From: Streptomyces sp. NBC_00162
GTDB lineage: Bacteria > Actinomycetota > Actinomycetes > Streptomycetales > Streptomycetaceae
Length of the DNA: 64,000 nucleotides
Reading direction: 5' to 3'
NCBI RefSeq assembly: GCF_024611995.1
Contig: NZ_CP102509.1
Location: 2,604,001 to 2,668,000, forward strand
Part shown: in pieces, positions 17,352 through 25,942 of the stretch
How the letters are laid out: each line of letters starts with the position of its first letter
Numbering within the stretch: position 1 is the stretch's first letter
Notes under the pieces: model-generated
Databases searched by the model: none
What the model was told of the DNA's origin: nothing
Seen by the model: only the letters and a program-made list of their open reading frames with translations
Program-made: the position numbers and the translations under genes

Positions 17352-18104
17352 ATGGACGCATGGCTGGTGGATCTGGACGAGCACGCCTGGTCACCGGCAC
17401 GGTACGCGAACACCGGCACGCGCCCGGGCAGCAGGGCCCGTGCGACACCGGAAGAGGGCAGGCGCGCGGCGGAGTTCACCCGCGCGTCCTCCACCCGCCG
17501 CTTCCTGCGGGCCCGGCTGGCGGTGCGGGAGCTCCTGGGGGAACGGCTCGCCGTCCCCCCGGCGGAGCTGCGCGTCGCTCGTACGCCAGAGGGAAAACCG
17601 TATCTGCCGGACCATCCGCACCTGCACATCAGCTGGTCTCGCTCGGAACGGCTGCTGCTCCTCGCGGCGGCCGACACCGGCCCGATCGGCGTGGACATCG
17701 AATGGCTGCGGCCGATGCCCGCAGCCCTGGACGCGCTCGCCACGGTCTACCCCGCACTGCCGGTCACCGCCGAACCGGAGGTCTTCCTCCCGGCATGGAC
17801 CCTGTTGGAGGCCGCGGTCAAGGCGACCGGCCTCGGGCTGGCCCGGGGTGCGAAGGACGTCGATCTCGCACTCGGCCCCGGCAACACGGTGTCGCTGCGC
17901 GGCATCGTCGGCCACGGGCCTCCGGACGCCTGGTACGGCCGTACGGAACCACTCGCGGCAAGTGGCGCGCTCCCGGCGGCCGTGGTCGCCGTGGTCACCC
18001 GGGACCGGCCCCCGATGTCTCTGAACCAGCTGCTCGGGAGAGACCGGCCGATGCCGGCGCCCACCGCGCGGAGCAGCCCGGACCCCTTCGTCCTGACCCT
18101 GTGA
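17352..18104 (+). CDS. Sfp-type 4'-phosphopantetheinyl transferase
   Basis: A 250-residue PPTase. The characteristic motifs are IGVDIEWLRP near residue 115 (magnesium-binding Asp/Glu) and WTLLEAAVKATGLGL near 152, a variant of WxxKEAxxK with Leu for the first Lys. ATG 17352 follows GGAAGGAGGAG; the frame is open upstream but carries no better start. It would convert apo-carriers to holo-form: the ACP at 15323, the carrier ending the MetRS fusion and the NRPS PCP. A dedicated PPTase in the operon supports all three being functional. The C-terminal ~50 residues are unusually long and rich in Pro and Arg. Confidence 0.88.
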   Translation: MDAWLVDLDEHAWSPARYANTGTRPGSRARATPEEGRRAAEFTRASSTRRFLRARLAVRELLGERLAVPPAELRVARTPEGKPYLPDHPHLHISWSRSERLLLLAAADTGPIGVDIEWLRPMPAALDALATVYPALPVTAEPEVFLPAWTLLEAAVKATGLGLARGAKDVDLALGPGNTVSLRGIVGHGPPDAWYGRTEPLAASGALPAAVVAVVTRDRPPMSLNQLLGRDRPMPAPTARSSPDPFVLTL

Positions 18105-18133
18105 CCGCCACCGACGCATTGAGGACCGACACG

Positions 18134-18877
18134 ATGACCCGACCCACCGGTGTCCTGCTCAGGCTGCATGCCGTCGCCCCCGGGCTCGGCACGGCCGACC
18201 TGGCCCGCGCCGTCTCCCGCACACTGACGGGCGAGGACTCCCCGCCCGGGGGATGGAGCGCCGGTCGGCGCGGCCGGGTCCTGCGGCACGAGGGGACCAG
18301 CGCCGAGGTGACCGGCGCCTGGGACGGACCCGAGCTGTGGCTGCGGCACCGGGGCGAACCGGCCGCCGCGGCGTGGGCCACCGGACTGCTGGACGCGATC
18401 GCCACGGCTGCGGCCGGGGCGGACCGCGCTGCCGCGGCCACGGCCCTGCCCGCCGCAACGCCCGCGGACCCGGCTAGCACCCCCAGCGCGGTACCCGACA
18501 CGGACGCGCCCGCCTACCTGGCCTGGCGGGCCCTGATGGCCCGCTGGCAGGTCGCCGACCACGACCTCGCGGAGATCACCGCACCGGGCCTGCTCACTGC
18601 ACCGCTCCCCGCTGCCCCGTCAGCCACATCCCACCCGCCCTACCCGTACCGCCCCGAGGAGCCCGTCTTCGTCTTCGACCACATCGGCCCCCCGAAGCCG
18701 CCGCCGGGCTGGCTGCTGCGTGAATGGTTCGCCCCCGACGCGGGCCTCTACCACTGCTCGGTCGCGTCCGGCTCCCGGCTGTCCGTCCGCACGCCCGACC
18801 CGGCGGCCGGTGACCGCTGCGCGGAACTGCTGGCGGCCTGGCAGACCCTGACCGCCCGCTACGACGCGGCGGCCTGA
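18134..18877 (+). CDS. Unknown protein ending the hydrazine operon
   Basis: A 247-residue protein I do not recognise. ATG 18134 has GAGG nine bases upstream; GTG 18101, overlapping the PPTase stop, would add eleven residues. The N-terminal half looks like a small alpha/beta domain (TGVLLRLHAVAPGLG... VLRHEGTSAEVTGAW), a low-complexity Ala/Pro linker follows near residues 105-135, and the C-terminal part has PEEPVFVFDHIGPPKPPPGW. No signal peptide or transmembrane segment is evident. It lies in line with the operon and is followed by the terminator at 18920, so it is probably co-transcribed with the biosynthetic genes. Confidence 0.65.
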   Translation: MTRPTGVLLRLHAVAPGLGTADLARAVSRTLTGEDSPPGGWSAGRRGRVLRHEGTSAEVTGAWDGPELWLRHRGEPAAAAWATGLLDAIATAAAGADRAAAATALPAATPADPASTPSAVPDTDAPAYLAWRALMARWQVADHDLAEITAPGLLTAPLPAAPSATSHPPYPYRPEEPVFVFDHIGPPKPPPGWLLREWFAPDAGLYHCSVASGSRLSVRTPDPAAGDRCAELLAAWQTLTARYDAAA

Positions 18878-18919
18878 CCGCCGGGAGTAGCAGCTCCCCG
18901 GCTGCCACCAACAGAGAAA

Positions 18920-18967
18920 GCCGCCTCCCGCACCGGGGTGAACCCCTGGTGCGGGAGGCGGCGTTTT
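18920..18967 (+). terminator. Rho-independent terminator closing the hydrazine operon
   Basis: An 18-19 bp GC-rich stem (arms about 18920-18938 and 18943-18962, one bulged T) with loop TGAA, followed by TTTT at 18964-18967. It lies 43 bp after the last operon gene and before the convergent methyltransferase gene, and may serve both. Confidence 0.88.
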
Positions 18968-19006
18968 CGTGCTGACGGACTATCAAAGACCGCCCCAAAC
19001 CGCAGG

Positions 19007-20344
19007 TCAGGCGCCCTTGGCGACCGGCTCCAGGATCGCCACGCACTCCACGTGGTGGGTCATCGGGAACAGGTCGAAGACGCGCAGGGTGCGGACCTTG
19101 TAGCCGTTCTCCTTGAAGTAGCCCAGGTCGCGGGCCAGGGCCGCCGGGTCGCAGGCCACGTACGCGATGCGGCGCGCCGAGAGGCCGGCGATGTGGCGGA
19201 CCGTCTGCTTGCCCGCGCCCGCGCGGGGCGGGTCCAGGACGACCAGGTCGCACTCCGTGATGCCGGTCTTCGGGAGGATCTGCTCGACCTTGCCCTGCTC
19301 GATCCGGACCCGGGGGAAGTCGGTCAGGTTGTGCCGGGCGTCCTCGACCGCGCGCTTCGTCGACTCGATGCCGAGGACCGCGCCCGTCTCCCCGAGCCGC
19401 TCGGCCAGCGCGCCCGCGAAGATGCCGACGCCGCAGTAGAGGTCGAGGGCCATCTCGCCCTTGCGCGGCATCAGGCCCTGCATGACGGCCTTGATCAGGG
19501 TGTCCGCGGCCTGCGGGTGGACCTGCCAGAAGCCGCCCATGCCCACGCGGTACGTACGGCCGTCCGCGCGCTCCCGTACGAAGGGGCGGCCGTGGACCCG
19601 GTGGACCCCGCCGTCCTTCTCCTCGATGCGCAGGACCGAGACCGGCTTGTCCAGTTCCACCAGGGGCAGGCGGCCGCCGGGGCGCGGGGTCAGGACGACC
19701 TGGCGGTCGCCGGAGCCGGAGGCCGCGATGGCCTCCACCGACGCCATCTGGGGCCAGTCCTGCTTCTCGATGCCCAGCTCGCTGACGCCCGGCGCCGCGA
19801 TCATGCAGTGGTCGATCAGCTCGATGTCGTGCGAGCGGTGCTTGCGCAGACCCGCGTTGCCGTCCTCGTCGATGGCGAACTGCACGCGGGTGCGCCACTG
19901 CGGCACCTGCCCGGCCGGCACCTTGTCGCCCTCGGCGGGCATGACCGTGCCGTCCCAGCCGGCCTCCTCCGGGGTGAGCCCGGCGAGCCGCTTCAGCTGC
20001 TCGGCGACGACCTCGCCCTTGAGCCGGCGCTGCGCGCCCGGCTTGGCGTGCTGCCAGTCGCAGCCGCCGCACTTGCCGGGGCCGGCGTACGGGCAGGGCG
20101 CCTCGACGCGGTCCTTGGAGGCCTCCAGCACGGTGATCGCGTCGGCGCGCAGGTAGCGGGAGTCCTCGTCGCCCTCGGTCACACGGGCGACGACCTTCTC
20201 GCCGGGCAGCGTGTGGCGCACGAACAGGACGCGGCCGTCCGAGGTCCGGGCGATGCAGTGCCCGCCGTGTGCCACGGGGCCGACCTCGACCTCGTACTCC
20301 TCCCCGACCAGTGACTGCTTCTCGTTCTGCTCGGCGCTCGTCAT
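19007..20344 (-). CDS. Class I SAM-dependent RNA uracil-C5 methyltransferase (TrmA/RumA family)
   Basis: A 445-residue RNA methyltransferase. An N-terminal TRAM domain (VGEEYEVEVGPVAHGGHCIAR) comes first, then the Fe-S cysteine set CPYAGPGKCGGCDW near residue 77. The SAM motif ALDLYCGVGIFAGALAER lies near 300, LVVLDPPRAGAGK near 380, and the catalytic cysteine sits in YVACDPAALARDL. The start is set at ATG 20344, preceded by GGAGTCTCC; the open frame adds 18 upstream residues that look like leader. It should modify a uridine in rRNA or tRNA. It is the first conserved chromosomal gene after the hydrazine cluster. Confidence 0.88.
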   Translation of the reverse strand: MTSAEQNEKQSLVGEEYEVEVGPVAHGGHCIARTSDGRVLFVRHTLPGEKVVARVTEGDEDSRYLRADAITVLEASKDRVEAPCPYAGPGKCGGCDWQHAKPGAQRRLKGEVVAEQLKRLAGLTPEEAGWDGTVMPAEGDKVPAGQVPQWRTRVQFAIDEDGNAGLRKHRSHDIELIDHCMIAAPGVSELGIEKQDWPQMASVEAIAASGSGDRQVVLTPRPGGRLPLVELDKPVSVLRIEEKDGGVHRVHGRPFVRERADGRTYRVGMGGFWQVHPQAADTLIKAVMQGLMPRKGEMALDLYCGVGIFAGALAERLGETGAVLGIESTKRAVEDARHNLTDFPRVRIEQGKVEQILPKTGITECDLVVLDPPRAGAGKQTVRHIAGLSARRIAYVACDPAALARDLGYFKENGYKVRTLRVFDLFPMTHHVECVAILEPVAKGA

Positions 20345-20437
20345 GGTGGGGAGACTCCAAAAAACTGAAAACGGGAAACGGCCGGACGACCGACCCACCA
20401 GTTTACGTGGATCTCGTCCGGCCGTTCACCAACCCGG

Positions 20438-22492
20438 TCAGCCCTTCGCGGCGGGCTTCTTCGGGGGTCGCGGGGTGTCCACCGGACCGCGGCGCACGGC
20501 GCCCGGGGCGTTCCAGTCCTGGCGCTTCTTGGCCCGCCTCTTGGCGAGCTCCGAGGACTCCAACTGGTAGGGCACCGAGGTGACCATCACACCGGGAGTG
20601 AAGAGCAGCCGGCCCTTGAGCCGCAGCGCGCTCTGGTTGTGCAGCAGGTGCTCGTACCAGCGGCCGACGACGTACTCCGGGATGTACACGCTGACCGCGT
20701 CGCGCGGGTTCTCGCTGCGCAGGCCCTTCACGTACTCCACCACCGGGCGGGTGATCTCCCGGTACGGCGAGTCGAGGATCTTGAGGGGGACGTTGATCCC
20801 GCGCCGCTCCCACTCCTCGCGCAGCGCCTTGGTCTCGGCCGCGTCGACGCTGATGCTGAGCGCCTCCAGGGTGTCCGAGCGGGTCAGCTTGGCGAAGGCC
20901 AGGGCGCGCAGCGTGGGCTTGTGCACCTTGGAGACCAGGACGATCGAGTGGACCCGGGAGGGCCGCACGCTGTCGTCGCTGGGGCCCTCGGCGGCGGCGA
21001 TCTCGGCGGAGACCCGGTCGTAGTGCTTGCGGATCGCGGACATCGTGCCGTAGAAGATCACCATGCCGAGCAGGGCGACCCACGCACCGTGGGTGAACTT
21101 CGTGGCGAGGACGATGACCAGCACCATGCCGGTGAAGAAGGCGCCGAAGGCGTTGATCGCCCGGGAGCGGTGCATCCGGCGGCGGGCGGCCGGGTCGCGC
21201 TCGGACTTCAGATGGCGGTTCCAGTGCCGGACCATGCCGATCTGGCTCAGCGTGAAGGAGACGAAGACGCCGACGATGTAGAGCTGGATCAGCTTGGTCG
21301 AGTCGGCGTCGTAGAGCCACACGAGCAGGATCGCGGCGCCGGCGAGGAGCACGATGCCGTTGGAGAAGGCGAGCCGGTCGCCGCGGGTGTGCAGCTGGCG
21401 CGGCAGGTAGCGGTCCTGGGCGAGGATCGAGCCGAGCAGCGGGAAGCCGTTGTACGCGGTGTTGGCGGCCAGGAAAAGCACCAGCGCGGTGGCGGTGGCC
21501 AGCAGGATGAAGAAGAAGCTGCCGTCGCCGAACACGGCCTCGGCCACCTGCGAGATCACCGGGTTCTGGACGTATTCGGGGCCGACCGGGACGCCGTTCG
21601 ACAGCAGGTCCTCGGCGGGGTTCTCGGCCATCCTCACGTCGGAGGCCATGGCCAGGCCGATGATCCCGCAGAACATGGTGACCGCAAGGCCGCCCATGTA
21701 GGCGAGGGTGCTGGCGGCGTTCTTGCTCTTGGGCTTGCGGAAGGCCGGTACGCCGTTGCTGATGGCCTCGACGCCGGTCAGGGCCGCACAGCCGGAGGAG
21801 AAAGCGCGCAACAGCAGGAAGACCATCGCGAAGCCGGCCAGACCCTCCTGCTCGGGTTTGATCTCGAGGTCGGCGGTCGGCGCCGTCATGGTCTCGTCGA
21901 GGACGATGCCCTTCCAGGCACCCCAGGCGATCATGACGAAAACGGCGGCGACGAAGACATAGGTCGGGATGGCGAAGAGCTTGCCGGACTCCTTCACGCC
22001 GCGCAGGTTCATCAGCGTGAGCAAAAGGATCATGACGGTCGCCGAGAGCACTTTGTGCTCGATGACGAAATGCACGGCGGAGCCGAGATTCTCGACTCCG
22101 GAGGAGATCGAAACGGCGACGGTCAGGACGTAGTCGACGAGCAGGGCGCTCGCCACCGTGAGACCGGCTCTGGGACCGAGGTTGGTGTTGGCGACCTCGT
22201 AGTCACCGCCGCCGCTCGGGTAGGCGTGGACGTTCTGCCGGTAGGAGGCGACCACGGTGAACATCAGCACGACGACCGCGAGCGCGATCCAGGGGCTGTA
22301 CTGGTACGCCGACACACCCGCGATCGACAGGACCAGCAGGACCTCGCCGGGGGCGTACGCCACCGAGGAGAGCGGGTCGGAGGCGAAAACGGGCAGGGCG
22401 ATCCGCTTGGGAAGGAGTGTTTCTCCGAGGCGGTCGCTGCGCAGCGCCCGGCCGATCAGGATCCGTTTGGGCACGTCGGTCAGTTTGGACAC
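20438..22492 (-). CDS. APC-superfamily permease
   Basis: A 684-residue amino-acid/polyamine/organocation transporter. About twelve hydrophobic helices occupy residues 35-470, beginning with the family signature ALPVFASDPLSSVAYAPGEVLL. A soluble C-terminal region of about 180 residues (from SRVHSIVLVSKVHKPTLRALAFA) resembles the universal-stress-like tails of large APC transporters. GTG 22492 is chosen because VSKLTDVPKRILIGR begins the conserved part; the frame reaches 22558. It is divergent from two trkA genes, as for potassium-related APC transporters, so K+ or amino acid transport are both possible. Confidence 0.8.
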   Translation of the reverse strand: MSKLTDVPKRILIGRALRSDRLGETLLPKRIALPVFASDPLSSVAYAPGEVLLVLSIAGVSAYQYSPWIALAVVVLMFTVVASYRQNVHAYPSGGGDYEVANTNLGPRAGLTVASALLVDYVLTVAVSISSGVENLGSAVHFVIEHKVLSATVMILLLTLMNLRGVKESGKLFAIPTYVFVAAVFVMIAWGAWKGIVLDETMTAPTADLEIKPEQEGLAGFAMVFLLLRAFSSGCAALTGVEAISNGVPAFRKPKSKNAASTLAYMGGLAVTMFCGIIGLAMASDVRMAENPAEDLLSNGVPVGPEYVQNPVISQVAEAVFGDGSFFFILLATATALVLFLAANTAYNGFPLLGSILAQDRYLPRQLHTRGDRLAFSNGIVLLAGAAILLVWLYDADSTKLIQLYIVGVFVSFTLSQIGMVRHWNRHLKSERDPAARRRMHRSRAINAFGAFFTGMVLVIVLATKFTHGAWVALLGMVIFYGTMSAIRKHYDRVSAEIAAAEGPSDDSVRPSRVHSIVLVSKVHKPTLRALAFAKLTRSDTLEALSISVDAAETKALREEWERRGINVPLKILDSPYREITRPVVEYVKGLRSENPRDAVSVYIPEYVVGRWYEHLLHNQSALRLKGRLLFTPGVMVTSVPYQLESSELAKRRAKKRQDWNAPGAVRRGPVDTPRPPKKPAAKG

Positions 22493-22701
22493 GCAGAGGA
22501 TCGTAAGCGTTCGAAATCGGACTGACGAACCCCCCACCCCTTCACCGCACAATCCCACCGCAATTCATCCCCGAGTGCGCCGCAAGAGGTCACACTCGTG
22601 ACCGCCCGTGTGTAGCTTGGGCCATGGTCTGAGACCCTGATTAGCCAGAGCATGCAATGAGGCTGTGAACCAGCGAGCCGCTGACAGCCGGAAGGACGGC
22701 C

Positions 22702-23370
22702 GTGCACATCGTCATCATGGGTTGCGGAAGAGTGGGTTCCGCCCTCGCGCAGACCTTGGAACAGCAGGGGCATACGGTCGCCGTCGTCGACCAGGACCCC
22801 ACCGCATTCCGCCGGCTGGGGGCCGGATTCGGCGGCCGCCGCGTCACCGGGGTCGGCTTCGACCAGGACACCCTGAGGGAGGCCGGGATCGAGGAAGCGG
22901 GCGCGTTCGCCGCCGTCAGCAGTGGTGACAATTCCAACATCATCGCCGCCCGCGTGGCCCGCGAGATGTTCGGAGTCGAGAACGTCGCCGCCCGCATCTA
23001 CGACCCCAAGCGCGCCGAGGTCTACCAGCGCCTCGGCATCCCCACCGTGGCCACCGTGCGGTGGACCGCCGACCAGATGCTGCGCCGGCTGCTGCCTTCG
23101 GGCGCCGAGCCGCTGTGGCGCGACCCGAGCGGCGGTGTGCAGCTCGCCGAGGTGCACACCTCGGCCGCCTGGATCGGGCACAAGGTCAGCAAGCTCCAGG
23201 AGGAGACCGGCGTCCGCGTCGCCTTCCTCACCCGCCTGGGCGAGGCGATGCTGCCCACGTCGGCGACCGTCCTCCAGGAGGGCGACCTCGTCCACGTCAT
23301 GATGCGCACGGACGAGATCGACAAGGTCGAGGCGGCCTTCGCCGAGGGGCCTGAGGAGGCACACGCATGA
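22702..23370 (+). CDS. TrkA-family potassium uptake regulatory protein
   Basis: A 222-residue protein with a TrkA-N (RCK) Rossmann domain, HIVIMGCGRVGSALAQTLEQQGH, with the acidic VVDQD end of strand 2. A C-terminal TrkA-C domain runs from about residue 140 (VQLAEVHTSAAWIGHKVSKLQ). It binds NAD(H) or nucleotides and gates a K+ transporter. GTG 22702 follows GGAAGGAC. Its stop overlaps the second TrkA gene (ATGA), so the pair probably forms a hetero-oligomer. Divergent from the APC permease. Confidence 0.88.
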   Translation: MHIVIMGCGRVGSALAQTLEQQGHTVAVVDQDPTAFRRLGAGFGGRRVTGVGFDQDTLREAGIEEAGAFAAVSSGDNSNIIAARVAREMFGVENVAARIYDPKRAEVYQRLGIPTVATVRWTADQMLRRLLPSGAEPLWRDPSGGVQLAEVHTSAAWIGHKVSKLQEETGVRVAFLTRLGEAMLPTSATVLQEGDLVHVMMRTDEIDKVEAAFAEGPEEAHA

Positions 23371-24029
23371 GAGTCGCGATCGCCGGGGCAGGCGCGGTGG
23401 GCCGTTCCATCGCGGGCGAGCTGCTGGAGAACGGCCACGAGGTGCTCCTGGTCGACAAGGCCCCGACCGCCATCTCGGTGGAACGGGTGCCGCAGGCCGA
23501 GTGGCTGCTGGCCGACGCCTGCGAGATCACCTCGCTGGACGAGGCGGCGCTGCAGCGCTGCAACGTGGTCATCGCGGCGACCGGTGACGACAAGGTCAAC
23601 CTCGTCGTCTCGCTGCTCGCCAAGACCGAGTACGGGGTCCCGCGCGTGGTGGCCCGCGTCAACAACCCGAAGAACGAGTGGCTCTTCAACGAGTCCTGGG
23701 GCGTCGACGTCGCGGTCTCCACGCCGCGCCTGATGTCGGCCCTGGTCGAGGAGGCCGTCAGCGTCGGCGACCTGGTGCGGCTGCTGCGCTTCAGCCACGG
23801 CGACGCCAACCTCGTCGAGCTGACCCTGCCGGCCGACTCCTCGGTCGCGGGCACCCAGATCAGCGAGATCACCTGGCCCGAGGACACCTCGCTGGTCACG
23901 ATCATCCGCGGCAACCGGGTCCTCACCCCGCACGGGGAGGAAACCCTGGAGCCGGGCGACGAACTCCTCTTCGTGGCCGCCCAGGCCCGGGAGGAACAAC
24001 TGGAGGACCTCCTCCAGGCCCGCGGCTAG
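23367..24029 (+). CDS. TrkA-family potassium uptake regulatory protein (second copy)
   Basis: A 220-residue TrkA-N/TrkA-C protein. The nucleotide motif VAIAGAGAVGRSIAGELLENGH is followed by LLVDK, and a TrkA-C part starts near residue 145 (VELTLPADSSVAGTQISEI). It is coupled by ATGA overlap to the preceding TrkA gene, with which it shares fold but limited sequence. Transcription ends at the strong stem-loop just downstream. Confidence 0.88.
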   Translation: MRVAIAGAGAVGRSIAGELLENGHEVLLVDKAPTAISVERVPQAEWLLADACEITSLDEAALQRCNVVIAATGDDKVNLVVSLLAKTEYGVPRVVARVNNPKNEWLFNESWGVDVAVSTPRLMSALVEEAVSVGDLVRLLRFSHGDANLVELTLPADSSVAGTQISEITWPEDTSLVTIIRGNRVLTPHGEETLEPGDELLFVAAQAREEQLEDLLQARG

Positions 24030-24035
24030 TACGAC

Positions 24036-24075
24036 GAAGGGGCGGGGGTGACCGGATGGTCACCCCCGCCCCTTC
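24036..24075. terminator. Bidirectional terminator between convergent genes
   Basis: A perfect 18-bp inverted repeat (24036-24053 and 24058-24075) with a four-base loop, between the + strand trkA pair and the - strand DUF3159 gene. There is no long U-tract, as is common in Streptomyces. Confidence 0.82.
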
Positions 24076-24084
24076 ACGTCGGTC

Positions 24085-24807
24085 TCAGGATCCCGGCTTC
24101 CCCGCGGCAGCCTCCTTGGCCTCCCACTCCGCGATCACGTCGATCGGCGGCGGCGCCTTCGCCAGGAAGACCCAGGTGAAGTACACCGCGAGCACCATCG
24201 GCGGAAGCTTCAGCGCGATCAGCACCCAGCCGAGCTGCGTCGCGTCGCCCCACCAGTACAGCGGGAAGAGGATCGCGTACTTGGCGAGGAAGATCAGGCC
24301 CCAGGCCAGGCTGGCCTTGACGTACGCCTTCTTGCGACCGGGGTTGCGGGTGCGCCAGGACAGGTTCTCCTTGAACACCGGGCCCAGGATCACGCCCAGC
24401 AGCGGGAAGCCCACCAGCGCCGAGACCGTGAACGCCACGCCCAGGCCGACGCCGTAGATCATGCCCGGCAGGTAGAAGCCCTTGGCGCTGCCCGTGAACA
24501 GCGCGAAGGCCACGCCCACGCCCACGCCGAAGACCCCGCTGAAGGCGTGCTTGACGGTGTCCTTGCGCAGCAGCCGCACGATCACCAGCAGCACCGCGAC
24601 CGCGCCCGCCGCGATGGCCGAGAGCTTCACGTCCTTGTTGATCGTGTAGATCATGACGAAGAGCAGCCCGGGGAGCATCGTCTCCACGGTGCCCCGGATG
24701 CCTCCGAAGGCGTCGAACAGCGCCGCCTGCGTCACCGCGCGCTGGTCGTCGGCGGGAGCGCCGGATGCGGCGGGATCTGGGGTGGTCGGTTTGTCGAGTG
24801 ACGTCAC
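24085..24807 (-). CDS. DUF3159 family integral membrane protein
   Basis: A 240-residue actinobacterial membrane protein of the DUF3159 type. A hydrophilic N-terminus with FDAFGGIRGTVETMLPGLLFV is followed by about six hydrophobic helices (for example LSAIAAGAVAVLLVIVRLL) and the conserved charged loop KENLSWRTRNPGRKKAY. GTG 24807 starts 3 nt after the stop of the OB-fold gene, so the two are co-transcribed with KdpED further upstream. Function unknown. Confidence 0.82.
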   Translation of the reverse strand: MTSLDKPTTPDPAASGAPADDQRAVTQAALFDAFGGIRGTVETMLPGLLFVMIYTINKDVKLSAIAAGAVAVLLVIVRLLRKDTVKHAFSGVFGVGVGVAFALFTGSAKGFYLPGMIYGVGLGVAFTVSALVGFPLLGVILGPVFKENLSWRTRNPGRKKAYVKASLAWGLIFLAKYAILFPLYWWGDATQLGWVLIALKLPPMVLAVYFTWVFLAKAPPPIDVIAEWEAKEAAAGKPGS

Positions 24808-24810
24808 CGG

Positions 24811-25230
24811 TTAGTGCTCCTGTCCGAGCGGTCGGAGTTCGTACTTCGGGTTGAAGAGCACCCGACGGCCGTGGGTCATGGAGATCCGCCCTGAGGCGAT
24901 CATGCGCCGGCCGGGCTCGATTCCCACGATCGAGCGACGCCCGAGCCACACCACGTCCAGCGGGGCCGAGCCGTCGAACAGCTCCGCCTCCAGGGCGGGG
25001 ACGCCCGCGCGCGGCCGCAAGGTGACGGTACGCAGGGTTCCGGTCACCTTGACTATCTGCCGGTCGTGGCAGTCGCAGATCCGCGTGCACCCCGCGGCTT
25101 CTGCGTCCTCTTGCAGCTCCGCCGAATGCAGCTCCTCCTGCGAGGTGGACAGCCGCTCTATCATCCGGCGGAACCGGCCCACCGGCCTGGCCGGCTTCGC
25201 GGGCTTCTCGGGACGCGGTTCAGCACTCAT
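24811..25230 (-). CDS. OB-fold nucleic-acid-binding protein
   Basis: A 139-residue protein. The N-terminal 40 residues are charged (MIERLSTSQEELHSAEL). The core ICDCHDRQIVKVTGTLRTVTLRPRAGVPALEAELFDGSAPLDVVWLGRRSIVGIEPGRR is a typical tRNA_anti/OB barrel like the RecG wedge. It lies between kdpE and the DUF3159 gene in one - strand string, a common arrangement in Streptomyces. Function not established. Confidence 0.8.
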   Translation of the reverse strand: MSAEPRPEKPAKPARPVGRFRRMIERLSTSQEELHSAELQEDAEAAGCTRICDCHDRQIVKVTGTLRTVTLRPRAGVPALEAELFDGSAPLDVVWLGRRSIVGIEPGRRMIASGRISMTHGRRVLFNPKYELRPLGQEH

Positions 25231-25255
25231 ACAAGGAAGCGTACCGGCGTGCCCG

Positions 25256-25942
25256 CTACCTCTCGAAGCGGTATCCCATGCCCGGTTCGGTGATGAAGTG
25301 CCGCGGGTGCGAGGGGTTGCTCTCGAGTTTACGCCGCAGTTGTGCCATGTAGACCCGCAGGTAGTTCGTCTCCGTGCCGTACGAGGGGCCCCAGACCTCC
25401 TGCAGCAGCTGCCGCTGGCTGACCAGCTTGCCGCCGTTGCGGACCAGGACCTCCAGCAGGTGCCACTCGGTGGGCGTGAGCCGTACGTCGCGCCCCTCCC
25501 GCACGGCCTTCTTAGCGGCCAGGTCCACCGTGAAGGCCTCGGTCTCCACGACCACCTCGTCCTCGCCGGATCCGGCGGGCGGCTCGGCCCGGCGGACGGC
25601 GGCGCGCAGCCGGGCCAGCAGCTCGTCCATGCCGAAGGGCTTGGTGACGTAGTCGTCCGCGCCCGCGTCCAGCGCGTCGACCTTCTCGTCGGAGGTGTGG
25701 CGGGCGGAGAGGACCAGGATCGGCACCCGGGTCCAGCCGCGCAGGCCCTTGATCACCTCGATGCCGTCCATGTCGGGCAGGCCGAGGTCGAGGACGACCA
25801 CGTCGGGGTGGCGGGCCGCCGCGAGCTCCAGGGCGCTGGCCCCGTCGGCGGCCGCGTCGACCTCGTACTTGCGTGCCTTCAGATTGATCACGAGGGCTCG
25901 GACGATCTGCGGCTCGTCTTCCACCACGAGCACCCGGGTCAT
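25256..25942 (-). CDS. kdpE: KdpE-like OmpR-family response regulator
   Basis: A 228-residue two-component regulator. The receiver has VLVVEDEPQIVRAL with acidic pocket DE, phospho-acceptor Asp in VVVLDLGLPDMDG near residue 52, and the conserved Lys in DYVTKPFG. The C-terminal winged helix ends RHFITEPGMGYRFE. ATG overlaps the TGA of the sensor gene. It should respond to K+ limitation or turgor, but no kdpFABC pump genes lie nearby. Confidence 0.85.
   Translation of the reverse strand: MTRVLVVEDEPQIVRALVINLKARKYEVDAAADGASALELAAARHPDVVVLDLGLPDMDGIEVIKGLRGWTRVPILVLSARHTSDEKVDALDAGADDYVTKPFGMDELLARLRAAVRRAEPPAGSGEDEVVVETEAFTVDLAAKKAVREGRDVRLTPTEWHLLEVLVRNGGKLVSQRQLLQEVWGPSYGTETNYLRVYMAQLRRKLESNPSHPRHFITEPGMGYRFER

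Noticed and set aside
22559..22701. Possible potassium or c-di-AMP riboswitch before the trkA genes
   Set aside because: Only a short GGTCTGAGACC palindrome is visible; none of the riboswitch core elements was recognised.
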